Of a DNA stretch of 64,000 nucleotides, positions 27,223 to 34,589 are shown in pieces. Under the pieces are notes generated by a model. It did no database searches, had not been told where the DNA came from, and saw only the letters and a program-made list of their open reading frames with translations. The stretch is from JBGAQP01 sp044220635 (GTDB lineage Bacteria > Pseudomonadota > Gammaproteobacteria > Burkholderiales > Usitatibacteraceae): the NCBI GenBank assembly GCA_044220635.1, contig JBGAQP010000015.1, forward strand, positions 28,832-92,831, written 5' to 3'. A program made the position numbers and the translations under genes. How positions within the stretch are numbered: position 1 is the stretch's first letter; every line of letters begins with the position of its first letter.

Positions 27223-27250
27223 AAAAAGGGGCCGGACCGGCCCCTTTTTT
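27223..27250. terminator. bidirectional rho-independent terminator
   Basis: Perfect stem AAAAAGGGGCCGG (27223-27235) / CCGGCCCCTTTTT with A-run on one side and T6 on the other, between convergent genes ending at 27139 and 27265. Works for both directions. Confidence 0.9.
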
Positions 27251-27264
27251 CGGCGCTGCGGGAG

Positions 27265-27513
27265 TTACTGGATCTTCAGGATCTTCATCGCCTTGGCGAG
27301 CGTGTCCACCGAATCCTGGTGCTTGCCAGCCTTGTGCAGGGCTTCGCCGTCCTTGCGGTACTTCTTCACCGCGTTCATCTCCATCTCGGAGAGGTTGGGG
27401 TTCTTGGCGAGCGCCTCGTCGATCTTCTTCATGTCGGCGGGGCAGTGGAACGCCATCGCCGTGCCGGCGGCGATCAGCATCGAAACGCCAAGGGCCAGGG
27501 AACGCTTGATCAT
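27265..27513 (-). CDS. small periplasmic helical protein
   Basis: 82 residues with GGAGGAG upstream of ATG 27513. Signal peptide MIKRSLALGVSMLIAAGTAMA, then a helical Lys-rich mature part with a single Cys (FHCPADMKKIDEAL) and TPR-like KHQDSVDTLAKAMKILK. Family not named; such small proteins occur across Betaproteobacteria. Confidence 0.82.
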   Translation of the reverse strand: MIKRSLALGVSMLIAAGTAMAFHCPADMKKIDEALAKNPNLSEMEMNAVKKYRKDGEALHKAGKHQDSVDTLAKAMKILKIQ

Positions 27514-27601
27514 CGGTACTCCTCCATGCGGGGGTGGGTGGGAAAGGCGCAGAGTCTACTACCAACGCATGAACAGCGCGCACCCTCCCTTATTCCGTCG
27601 C

Positions 27602-27673
27602 TAAATGGGGACAGTCCCCATTTAAGCTCTGTAACCTGTGTTACAGCCGATAAATGGGGACTGTCCCCATTTA
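27602..27673. repeat. REP pair E
   Basis: 72 bases with a GTAACCTGTGTTAC linker, i.e. the pair is inverted relative to D. Its last bases TTA (27671-27673) are the stop codon of the TauE gene on the reverse strand. Confidence 0.93.
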
Positions 27674-28411
27674 TCGGAGGCCGTCGTGGAGGAGCTTGAG
27701 GCCGACGATGACCAGGAGGGAGTAGGCGATGCGGTAGAAGAGCTCCTGGGAGACGCGGCGCATGAGCCAGACGCCGGCGAGGATGCCCATCGGGGCGAGC
27801 GGCGTGAGCGCGAGCGAGGTCATGAGGTTGCGCCCGTCGAAGAGCCCGAGGAAGAAGTACGGCACGAGCTTCACGTAGTTGATGACGGTGAAGAAGATCA
27901 CCGTGGTGCCCACGAGCACCGCCTTGTCGAGCTTCTGCGGCAGGAGGTAGACGCTGAGCGGCGGTCCGCCGGCGTGGGCGATGGTGCTGGTGAGGCCCGA
28001 GACCGTCGACCAGAAGAGCCCCTTCACCGTCGAGCGGGGCGCGGGAGCCGCGTTCCCGCCCAGGACCCGCTGCGCGACGAAGGCGAGCGCCATCACGCCG
28101 AGCCCCACGCGCAGCATCTTGTCGTCGAAGAAGCTGAAGGTGAGCGCTCCCAGCCCCACGCCCGCCACCCCGCCCAGGAGGATCAGCCTCATGTTCTCGC
28201 GGCTGAACACGCCCCGGTAGGCCGCGAGCCCCACGAGGTCCATCACGCAAAGGATCGGCAGGAGGATCGCGGCCGCCTGCGCGGTGGGCACCGTGAGCGC
28301 CACGAGCGGCGTCACGAGGATGCCCACGCCGCTCGCGAACCCGCCCTTGGAAATGCCCATGAGCAGGATCGCCGGCACCGCGGCGAGATAGAACAGCGGG
28401 TCGGTGATCAA
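27671..28411 (-). CDS. TauE/SafE (TSUP) family sulfite/anion exporter
   Basis: 246 residues from TTG 28411, which overlaps the SDR stop (TTGA); the next ATG would remove half of the first span. Two repeats of the TSUP motif (GISKGGFASGVGILVTPLVAL and STIAHAGGPPLSVYLLP) and about eight spans. Probably moves sulfite, sulfoacetate or related anions; substrate not readable. Stop codon supplied by REP E. Confidence 0.88.
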   Translation of the reverse strand: MITDPLFYLAAVPAILLMGISKGGFASGVGILVTPLVALTVPTAQAAAILLPILCVMDLVGLAAYRGVFSRENMRLILLGGVAGVGLGALTFSFFDDKMLRVGLGVMALAFVAQRVLGGNAAPAPRSTVKGLFWSTVSGLTSTIAHAGGPPLSVYLLPQKLDKAVLVGTTVIFFTVINYVKLVPYFFLGLFDGRNLMTSLALTPLAPMGILAGVWLMRRVSQELFYRIAYSLLVIVGLKLLHDGLR

Positions 28412-29139
28412 GCGAGCTGCCGGAGGTCGAGAACGACTTCCCCCGCGAGCTTGCCCTCCGCCTCGGCGCGCAGGATATCCGCAGCCACATCCGACGCCGG
28501 CCGCAGCGTGCCCTCGGCCTTCATCTGCTTGAAGCGACCGATCTCGGGGAAATCCGCCTTCTCGGCGCCGCGCACCACGCCCTGCATCGGCGTATCGATC
28601 ACCCCCGGGGCGAGGCTCGCCACCTCGACCTTCCTGCCGTGCTCCGCGGCATCGAGCGCGACGGCCCGCGAGGCCATGTCGAGCCCGGCCTTCCCCGCGC
28701 AATACGCCGCCCAGCCCGCGTAGGGCTTGCGCCCCGCCCCCGAGGAAATGTTGATGATCCGCCGCAGCGCCACGCCATCGGTCGCGAGCAGGAACCGGCG
28801 CATGAGGAGCATGGGCGCCACGAGGTTCACGAGGAGGCTTCGTTCGAGCTCTTCCGCCGCGACGTGCTCCAGCGGCCCCACGGGCGTGACCACCCCCGCG
28901 TTGTTGATGAGCACGGCCTTCTCGTAGGTCTTTCCCGAGATGCGCTTCTCGACGCGGTCGAATACCGCCTCGATCGCGCGCGCATCGGCGAGGTCCAGGT
29001 GGAACCGGAAGCCCCGGGCGATCGGCCCGTCGGGCGCGCGGGCGAGCGCGACGATGTCGTTGTCCGCGCTCTCGGCAAGCTTCGCGACGAGCGCCTGGCC
29101 GAGGCCCTTGGTGGTGCCGGTGACGATGTAGAGGTTCAT
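28408..29139 (-). CDS. short-chain dehydrogenase/reductase
   Basis: 243 residues. NADP-binding TGTTKGLGQAL at the start, LINNAGVV, catalytic Ser in INISSGAG and YCAGK (YxxxK). The pattern resembles sepiapterin/benzil-reductase-like SDRs. Coupled to the TauE exporter by TTGA. Confidence 0.92.
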   Translation of the reverse strand: MNLYIVTGTTKGLGQALVAKLAESADNDIVALARAPDGPIARGFRFHLDLADARAIEAVFDRVEKRISGKTYEKAVLINNAGVVTPVGPLEHVAAEELERSLLVNLVAPMLLMRRFLLATDGVALRRIINISSGAGRKPYAGWAAYCAGKAGLDMASRAVALDAAEHGRKVEVASLAPGVIDTPMQGVVRGAEKADFPEIGRFKQMKAEGTLRPASDVAADILRAEAEGKLAGEVVLDLRQLA

Positions 29140-29186
29140 CTCGAATCGGCGCAGGAAGAAGGCGCCATTGTAGGGCGCCCGCCCCG

Positions 29187-29216
29187 GGGCGCGAATTACC
29201 GCGGCGGTAAATGCCC
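29187..29216. repeat. palindrome TTACCGC-G-GCGGTAA, left of the HxlR-gstA locus
   Basis: Perfect core stem at 29196-29210 within a longer imperfect GGGGC...GCCCC stem, between the stop of the HxlR gene and the start of the SDR gene. The same core appears at 30369-30383, on the other side of the gstA gene. Confidence 0.7.
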
Positions 29217-29230
29217 CCGAAAGCCGCGCA

Positions 29231-29617
29231 TCAGGCCGGCCGGCGCGCCGCGGCCGCCTGCTTCTGCGTCTCGTAGCGCTGCTGGGCCTTCAGGACCTCG
29301 GGCGCGTGGCTCTCGACCCAGAGCTTCACGTCGTCGATCAGCCCGACGAGCGAGACCCCGAGCGGCGTGAGGCTGTATTCCACGCGCGGGGGCACCTCCG
29401 CGTAGACCTTGCGCGAGACGAGGCCCAGGCGCTCGAGATCGCGCAGCGTGTCCGTGAGGACTTTCTGCGTGATGCCGTCCACCCTCCGGCGCAGCTCGTT
29501 GAAGCGCGTCGTGCCCCCGGAAAGGACCGAAAGCACCAGCACCGTCCACTTGTCCGCCACCCGCGACAGGATCTCCCGGGCCGGGCACCGGGCGCTCAAG
29601 GCGTTGAATGTCCTCAT
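29231..29617 (-). CDS. HxlR family transcriptional regulator
   Basis: 128 residues, HxlR winged helix: CPAREILSRVADKWTVLVLS with the N-terminal Cys that many members use for redox or electrophile sensing, FNELRRRVDGITQKVLTDTLRDLERLGLVSR and a Tyr/Leu C-terminal dimer helix. Divergent from gstA and with an operator-like dyad over its own -10, so it probably represses itself and gstA until an electrophile modifies the Cys (inference). Confidence 0.92.
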   Translation of the reverse strand: MRTFNALSARCPAREILSRVADKWTVLVLSVLSGGTTRFNELRRRVDGITQKVLTDTLRDLERLGLVSRKVYAEVPPRVEYSLTPLGVSLVGLIDDVKLWVESHAPEVLKAQQRYETQKQAAAARRPA

Positions 29618-29628
29618 GGTTTCTTTTT

Positions 29629-29663
29629 GTAACCTATATTACTTTTCGATGCCTACTTTTCAA
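29629..29663. promoter_or_regulatory. HxlR promoter and dyad operator
   Basis: Reverse strand: -35 TTGAAA (29663-29658), 16-base spacer, -10 TAATAT (29641-29636). The dyad GTAACC-TATATTAC (29629-29642; GTAA-N6-TTAC) covers the -10 and start site, as expected for autorepression. It is also the only candidate operator for the divergent gstA gene. Confidence 0.6.
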
Positions 29664-29735
29664 ATCATACCACCCTCCCTATTCTCTCGCCATCCCGGCC
29701 GACGGCCGGGCCCAACCCACGAAAAGGAGCAACGA

Positions 29736-30344
29736 ATGAACCTGTACTACTCGCAGGGCGCCTGCTCGCTCTCGCCCCACATCGCGCTTCGCGAGGCGGG
29801 CCTTCCCTTCGCGCTGAAGAAGGTGAACACCAGGTCGAAGACGGTGGACGGCGAGATCGACTACCTCGCGATGAACGGCAAGGGCTACGTGCCCACGCTC
29901 GAACTCGACGACGGCCGCTTCCTCACCGAGGGGCCGGCGATCGTGCAGTACATCGCCGACCGCAAGCCCGAATCCGGCCTCGCCCCGGCCGCGGGCACGA
30001 TGGAGCGCTATCGCCTCCAGGAGTGGCTCAACTTCATCACCTCCGAGCTGCACAAGGGCTTCTCGCCGCTCTTCGCGCCGGACACGCCCGAAGCGTACAA
30101 GGCGATCGCGCGCGACAAGATCGGCGGGCGCTTCGACTGGCTCTCGAAGCAGCTCGAGGGCAGGCCGTACCTCATGGGCGAGCGGTTCAGCGTCGCCGAC
30201 GGCTACCTCTTCGTGGTCCTCAACTGGGGCCAGTGGACGGGCATCGACCTCGCGAAGTGGCCGGTGCTCAAGGACTACCACGCGCGAATCGCAGCCCGCC
30301 CGAAGGTGCAGGAGGCGCTGAAGGCGGAGGGCCTCGCGAAATAG
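29736..30344 (+). CDS. gstA: glutathione transferase GstA
   Basis: 202 residues after AAAAGGAG. Beta-class GST start YYSQGACSLSPHIALREAG with the catalytic Cys10, then NGKGYVPTLELDDGRFLTEGPAIVQYIAD and a C-domain ending WPVLKDYHARIAARP. Length and motifs match E. coli GstA. Divergent from the HxlR regulator, so probably electrophile-inducible. A CCCGGCC/GGCCGGG hairpin sits at 29694-29710 in its leader. Confidence 0.92.
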   Translation: MNLYYSQGACSLSPHIALREAGLPFALKKVNTRSKTVDGEIDYLAMNGKGYVPTLELDDGRFLTEGPAIVQYIADRKPESGLAPAAGTMERYRLQEWLNFITSELHKGFSPLFAPDTPEAYKAIARDKIGGRFDWLSKQLEGRPYLMGERFSVADGYLFVVLNWGQWTGIDLAKWPVLKDYHARIAARPKVQEALKAEGLAK

Positions 30345-30360
30345 CGACCCGCAGCCACCG

Positions 30361-30423
30361 GGGGGCAATTACCGCGGCGGTAATTGCCCCCTCCATCCAA
30401 ACCGCTGCGGAAAATTCCGCAGC
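30361..30423. repeat. two palindromes after gstA
   Basis: First, a perfect 15-bp stem (GGGGGCAATTACCGC / GCGGTAATTGCCCCC, centre G) at 30361-30391, sharing the TTACCGC-G-GCGGTAA core with 29196-29210. Second, GCTGCGGAA/TTCCGCAGC at 30404-30423. The first may end gstA transcription, though there is no T-run. Confidence 0.75.
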
Positions 30424-30550
30424 CCCGCCGCCGCATCCGCCCCCTGCCCCGAGTGCGCCACGGCATTACGCTGCCGGAAAATCACCCCACGAGGCGCACA
30501 CCTCGACCGGACGACCAACGAGGAGCCTTTCACCGAAAGGCAGGTGGACC

Positions 30551-31105
30551 ATGCCCGCCATACCCGATCCCGTCGTCGTCTCGCCCGCGCAATTCACGCG
30601 GGGCGGCTTCGACCCCCGCCAGACCGTCCTCGTCCACATCGACCAGACGCAGTACGACGGCCTCGTGCGCGGCCTCAAGCCGCAGCTCGGCGCGCCCGAC
30701 CACCTCTCCGGTCTCTGGATCGTCCCGGTGCCGGGCCGACCCGGTTACGTGGCGTTCCCGATCTGCTGGCCCGACGAGGTGCCCGTCATCGACAAGCAGG
30801 GAAACATGCGCTGCGTGCCGACGGACTTCGGCGACAAGATCCCGCCGCCCGGCGTGGCGCCCCTGCCGGACCCCTGCCACCTGAAGCTCGTCGTGGCCGC
30901 GAACGGCCGCATCCGCCTCACCTGCGAGGGAAGGTGCGCCCGCGGGCGTTGCCGGTTCCGCGGGATCTGGAACGTGCGCGGCGGCGTCCTGCTCGGCTGC
31001 ACCTGCCAGCATTTCGCGGCGCCGCCCGGCGTGGGCGGCGGCACGATTCCCACGGGCTCCGCCTCCAGCTCCTCCACCCGCAAGCGCGCGAGCAAGAGGA
31101 AATGA
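30551..31105 (+). CDS. hypothetical protein with C-terminal Cys cluster
   Basis: 184 residues after AGGTGG. Begins MPAIPDPVVVSPAQF; no signal peptide. The C-terminal half carries CEGRCARGRC and GCTCQ, a likely metal-binding or disulfide knot, followed by a Ser/Lys-rich tail. No family recognised. Convergent with the protease-hydrolase gene, 5 bases apart. Confidence 0.65.
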   Translation: MPAIPDPVVVSPAQFTRGGFDPRQTVLVHIDQTQYDGLVRGLKPQLGAPDHLSGLWIVPVPGRPGYVAFPICWPDEVPVIDKQGNMRCVPTDFGDKIPPPGVAPLPDPCHLKLVVAANGRIRLTCEGRCARGRCRFRGIWNVRGGVLLGCTCQHFAAPPGVGGGTIPTGSASSSSTRKRASKRK

Positions 31106-31110
31106 ACGAC

Positions 31111-32985
31111 CTACCCCATCCCGGCGATGACGCTGGCGATCGTCGCCGCGTCATCGTCGAACCCGCCGTGGGTGGTGCTGGCGGTGTCGGCGCCGGGCGC
31201 GACGAAGGTCTTCACGCGGCTCATCCGGCCGAGCGCGGCGGGGAAGTGTTTCTCCATGCCGAGGATCGGGACCTCCTCCCCGCCCTCGAAGGAGCGGGAG
31301 ACGAGGTACAGGAGCGAGTGCCCGTAGCCGAGGAGGGCCTTGCAGGTGGGGTCCTGCTTTTCCGCGGAATCGCCGAGGTGATACTCGCGTAGGCGCTTCA
31401 CGCGCCCGGCCTCGAGCCAGGGCATCACGCGCTCCTCGAAGAGGTCCACGCGGATCGCGGGCGCCATGAGGCTCAGGCTCGCGAAATCCCACTCCTGTCC
31501 GGCGAGGCGATCGACGAGGAAGGCGTGCACGACCGAGCCCGCCGAATGCCCGACGAGGTGGATGCGAAGCGGGTGGCGCCCGGCGACGGGCGAGGCCATG
31601 AGGTGCTTGAAGAGGAGCCTGCCGCCCGAATCCGCCTCCTGCGTGATCGCCGCCGCGTTCTGCTTCATCTCGCCCCAGAGCGAGGTGCCCGGCGAGGCGA
31701 AGAGGCCCTCGAGGCGCTCGTTCCACCACTTCTTCGCCTGCTCCTCGAGCTTGCCGCCCGTGGGCCGCGGCACGCCCTTCGCCTTGTCCACGAGGCGGTT
31801 GCCGAGCGTGGACCAGAGGTCGGACTCCCACATGAGGAAGACGGGGAACTTCCTCGCCTCCCAGAGCTTGGGCAGCCACTTCGCGAAGGTCTTCGCGCCG
31901 TCGTCCTCGCCCACGAGCCCGCCGTGGGCGTAGATGCAGATGTCGAGCGGATCGCCCGCCTTCACGTTCCAGGCGCGGCGCGCGGCGTCGAGGTAGTCGG
32001 TGGCGAGCGCGCGCACGTCGTCGTCGGAGGTGCGGAAGTTGCCCGAGCGCGACAGCCGTCCGTTGTTCTCCATGTCGATCACGTAGGGCGCGAGCTGGTG
32101 GCGCTGGAGCTGGTCGTTGGAGGAAAGGCGCACCGCGCCCTTCGCGCCCGCGGGGGTGGAGGCGAGCGCCACGCGCTGGTGCTCCTCGGTGACGACCCCG
32201 AGCTGCGCCACCCAGCAGTCCATCGCGTGCTCGAGCCAGTCGCCGTAGCCCAGGGTGGCGAAGCCGCCGTCGCCCCAGTCCGTGCCCCAGGAGTTGTGCA
32301 CGAGGAAGCCGCGCGCGTCGTAGCCCACGATCGCGAAGGCGTGGCCGCCGTCCGCGGGCGTGGCCTTCTGGAAGCGGATCGCCTTGCCCTGCTTGTTCCG
32401 CACCAGGTTGCCCGGGAGCCAGCCGTCGTGGCACACCGCGCTCGCGTAGAGGACGCCGACCTCGTTCAGCGCTACGTGCATGTCGGTGATCGAGCGCGGG
32501 TCCACGCGGTAGTAGGCGCCGAGCGGGCGGTTCACGGCGTCGAGCCACCAGTCGTCGCCGGGCTTGTTGGTGGCGGGGGGCATGTCGATGTCCTTCCACC
32601 GCGCGAGTGCGCAACTGCCGTGCTTGTACCAGCCCTTCAGCGCCCCGCGCAGGCTCGAGCCCGCGTCCTCCGCGCCCGGGAACTCGTCGTAGCGCCGCGC
32701 CATCGAGTAGAGCATCCACGGCGACACCCCCGCCTCCCTCGCGCGCCGCGCCTGGAGCATGAGGTGGTTCACGACCGTGGCGAGCGCGAATCCCGTGCAG
32801 GCGCTCGTCTGCTCCTGGTTCAGGACGGGGAGCTTCGTCTTCGCGCGGAAACTCGCCGGCGGAATGAGGGCGACGGCGGGTTGATACGGGCGGTCGCGGA
32901 GATCGAGCTTGTCGGGGGTGACGTTGCGGATGGGTTTGGGGAGTTTCGGGGTCGCCTTCGCGGCGCGGACGGGCTTGCGGGGCAT
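31111..32985 (-). CDS. papain-like cysteine protease fused to an alpha/beta hydrolase
   Basis: 624 residues from ATG 32985; the GGGAGAG just upstream decides this start over GTG 32997. Residues ~50-270 are a C1A peptidase: oxyanion Gln57 and Cys63 in NQEQTSACTGFA, His215 in GGHAFAIVGYD, Asn231 in HNSWGTDWGDGG. Residues ~320-610 look like an alpha/beta hydrolase: IYAHGGLVGE and nucleophile GHSAG at 479-483 (Ser481). No signal peptide, so it acts inside or leaves by another route. I do not know a family with this order; role unknown. Confidence 0.85.
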   Translation of the reverse strand: MPRKPVRAAKATPKLPKPIRNVTPDKLDLRDRPYQPAVALIPPASFRAKTKLPVLNQEQTSACTGFALATVVNHLMLQARRAREAGVSPWMLYSMARRYDEFPGAEDAGSSLRGALKGWYKHGSCALARWKDIDMPPATNKPGDDWWLDAVNRPLGAYYRVDPRSITDMHVALNEVGVLYASAVCHDGWLPGNLVRNKQGKAIRFQKATPADGGHAFAIVGYDARGFLVHNSWGTDWGDGGFATLGYGDWLEHAMDCWVAQLGVVTEEHQRVALASTPAGAKGAVRLSSNDQLQRHQLAPYVIDMENNGRLSRSGNFRTSDDDVRALATDYLDAARRAWNVKAGDPLDICIYAHGGLVGEDDGAKTFAKWLPKLWEARKFPVFLMWESDLWSTLGNRLVDKAKGVPRPTGGKLEEQAKKWWNERLEGLFASPGTSLWGEMKQNAAAITQEADSGGRLLFKHLMASPVAGRHPLRIHLVGHSAGSVVHAFLVDRLAGQEWDFASLSLMAPAIRVDLFEERVMPWLEAGRVKRLREYHLGDSAEKQDPTCKALLGYGHSLLYLVSRSFEGGEEVPILGMEKHFPAALGRMSRVKTFVAPGADTASTTHGGFDDDAATIASVIAGMG

Positions 32986-33046
32986 GGTCTCTCCCACGAT
33001 GTCGAGATTGATTGCGCGGGGGCGCTCACCGAGATTCGCGTTTCAG

Positions 33047-33110
33047 CTTGACTTGGGGAACTTCGGTTGCAAGCACCTTTCGGTGCCCCGTCAAGTACTT
33101 ACCGTTGACT
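33047..33110. other. possible left-end cassette junction (degenerate attC-like hairpin)
   Basis: CTTGACttGGGG (33047-33058) pairs with CCCCGTCAAG (33086-33095), followed by GTTGACT (33104-33110), close to the attC/attI core GTTRRRY. It sits at the point where the sequence turns AT-richer. No clear R'' box is seen, so this is weaker than the attC sites further right. Confidence 0.35.
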
Positions 33111-33206
33111 GCTAGCAGCTCCCGGCGGAGAATCAAACGCATGTTAATGCGCTATTCGGGGAATTGCCCAATAGCGCCAGTCAATCCAGTTCTCGTCAGA
33201 ACTCAT

Positions 33207-33815
33207 ATGCGCGATCAGATACAGCAGCGATTTCATGACAACCTCGCGCGAGTACGCAATCTAATCGCAGTCTACGGACGAATCCGCGGCGCGGGCCAAG
33301 GCCGAAGGCCCGTCCAAGCTGGCGATGTACTGCGCGCAGCGGTCGTCTTCAATCACGCGGCAATTGAGGAGGTGTTTCGAGGCTTGGTAGCCTGGAAATT
33401 CCCGGGAGCCGCCGAGGGTGTGCTCAACGATGTACCTCTTGTCGGCATCGCGGATCACGGGCGACCAGAGAAATTCTTCTTGGGAAAGCTCGCTGCCCAT
33501 CGCGCAAAGACAGTACAGGAAGTAATCAACGACTCCGTCAATGCCTACCTATCGAACTTCACTGTGAACAACGTCGGCGACGTTAGTGGAATACTCGCGC
33601 GAGTCGGCGTTGCACCTGCGGACGTAAATGCCGAGTTTCCAGTGCTTACTGAATTGTTCGCACGACGCCATCATATCGTTCATCAAGCAGATCGAAACGA
33701 GGAGCCCGGGCGCGGGCAGCACCGTGCGCGGGGCATCAATGTCAATACCGTTACTGCATGGGTAGACGCCACTGAGAGATTTGTTGGGCAAGTCCTAGCG
33801 AGAGTGCCCGACTGA
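33207..33815 (+). CDS. HEPN-family protein (RiboL-PSP-HEPN type)
   Basis: 202 residues from ATG 33207, which fits the family's start (MRDQIQQRFHDNLARVRNLI); ATGs at 33141/33147 are alternatives. Conserved blocks RAAVVFNHAAIEEVFRGL, GVLNDVPLVG, EVINDSVNAYLSNF and the HEPN RNase motif RRHHIVHQADRN (R154-x4-H159). HEPN proteins of this type are ribonucleases or their relatives in toxin-antitoxin and phage-defence settings. No MNT antitoxin is adjacent. Base composition is AT-richer than the neighbours. First cassette of the array. Confidence 0.8.
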   Translation: MRDQIQQRFHDNLARVRNLIAVYGRIRGAGQGRRPVQAGDVLRAAVVFNHAAIEEVFRGLVAWKFPGAAEGVLNDVPLVGIADHGRPEKFFLGKLAAHRAKTVQEVINDSVNAYLSNFTVNNVGDVSGILARVGVAPADVNAEFPVLTELFARRHHIVHQADRNEEPGRGQHRARGINVNTVTAWVDATERFVGQVLARVPD

Positions 33816-33827
33816 GGCGATCATGAG

Positions 33828-33950
33828 TTCTAACAATGCGATTGAGCGGTCCGAGAAGCATGGTGGCCGCACCGTGCGCGCATTGGCACTTAATGCGCGG
33901 GCCGGTGCGCAGGTACGCCGTCGTTCGGCCGCTCAACTAGGTCGTTAGAC
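33828..33950 (+). other. attC recombination site 1
   Basis: R'' TTCTAAC (33828-33834) and R' GTTAGAC (33944-33950) pair, as do TTGAGCGGtCCGA near the left end and TCGGCCGCTCAA near the right end, leaving one unpaired T: the extrahelical base typical of integron attC sites. Length 123 bases. Lies just after the HEPN gene. Confidence 0.75.
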
Positions 33951-33965
33951 TGCATCGTCTTGTCC

Positions 33966-34589
33966 GTGCGAAACCTCGTCGTTGTCTGTGCTGATGTAGG
34001 TTCCGTGCCAAGGGGCAACTTCGCTTGGTGGGCTTCTTCCCAACGGAGCGGAGACAATCTTTCTTCCCTCTCGTCATTTGTCGCCCAGACGCTCAACCAC
34101 GGTGTTCCAGTTGCTCTTGGCTTCGAGTGCCCACTATTCGTCCTGCTTCCCGAAGATGAGAGGGCTCTTACTAGAGCTCGGCCGGGTGAAGGGAGCCGTC
34201 CTTGGAGTGCAGGCGCGGGTTGTGGTTCGCTGGCTGTCGGCGCTGTTCAAGTTCCGTGGGTGCTTCAGACAGTTCGGCGACTCTTGGTTCGGCCGACTCG
34301 TGCTCATCTATCCTGGCAGGAGTTTGAGTCCGCCCAAGCCGGCCTCTTCCTGTGGGAGGCTTTCGTGTCAGGTCGGGCCAAGAAAGGAAGCCACGCTGCT
34401 GACGCTCGCGCTGGCACCGAAGCCTTCATTCAATCGCTTCCCGACCCGCCCTCCGCGAATCTCATGTCTCCGTCGGACAACGCATTCTCGCTAGTGGGTG
34501 CTGCACTCTTGCGTGCCGGCTGGCATTCCGATACAGCCGTGCTCTCCCAGCCGTGCCTCGTTGTAAGGGCTATGCCAGATGCGGTCTAA
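33966..34589 (+). CDS. hypothetical protein, possible RNase H-fold nuclease (DUF429-like)
   Basis: 207 residues from GTG 33966 (TTG 33960 also possible). Opens with a beta strand ending in Asp10 (NLVVVCADVGSV), then VALGFECPLFV with Glu54, ARPGEGSRPWSAGAG, AGLFLWEAFVSG, PSDNAFSLVGAALLRAGW. The strand-D / GF(E/D)xPL spacing recalls DUF429 predicted RNase H-fold nucleases; that link is inference. It starts a few bases after attC1, as expected of a cassette gene. Confidence 0.65.
   Translation: MRNLVVVCADVGSVPRGNFAWWASSQRSGDNLSSLSSFVAQTLNHGVPVALGFECPLFVLLPEDERALTRARPGEGSRPWSAGAGCGSLAVGAVQVPWVLQTVRRLLVRPTRAHLSWQEFESAQAGLFLWEAFVSGRAKKGSHAADARAGTEAFIQSLPDPPSANLMSPSDNAFSLVGAALLRAGWHSDTAVLSQPCLVVRAMPDAV

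Noticed and set aside
33816..33950. A short coding frame in the 34-kb gap after the HEPN gene
   Set aside because: The segment is better explained as an attC palindrome, with paired core boxes and one unpaired base.
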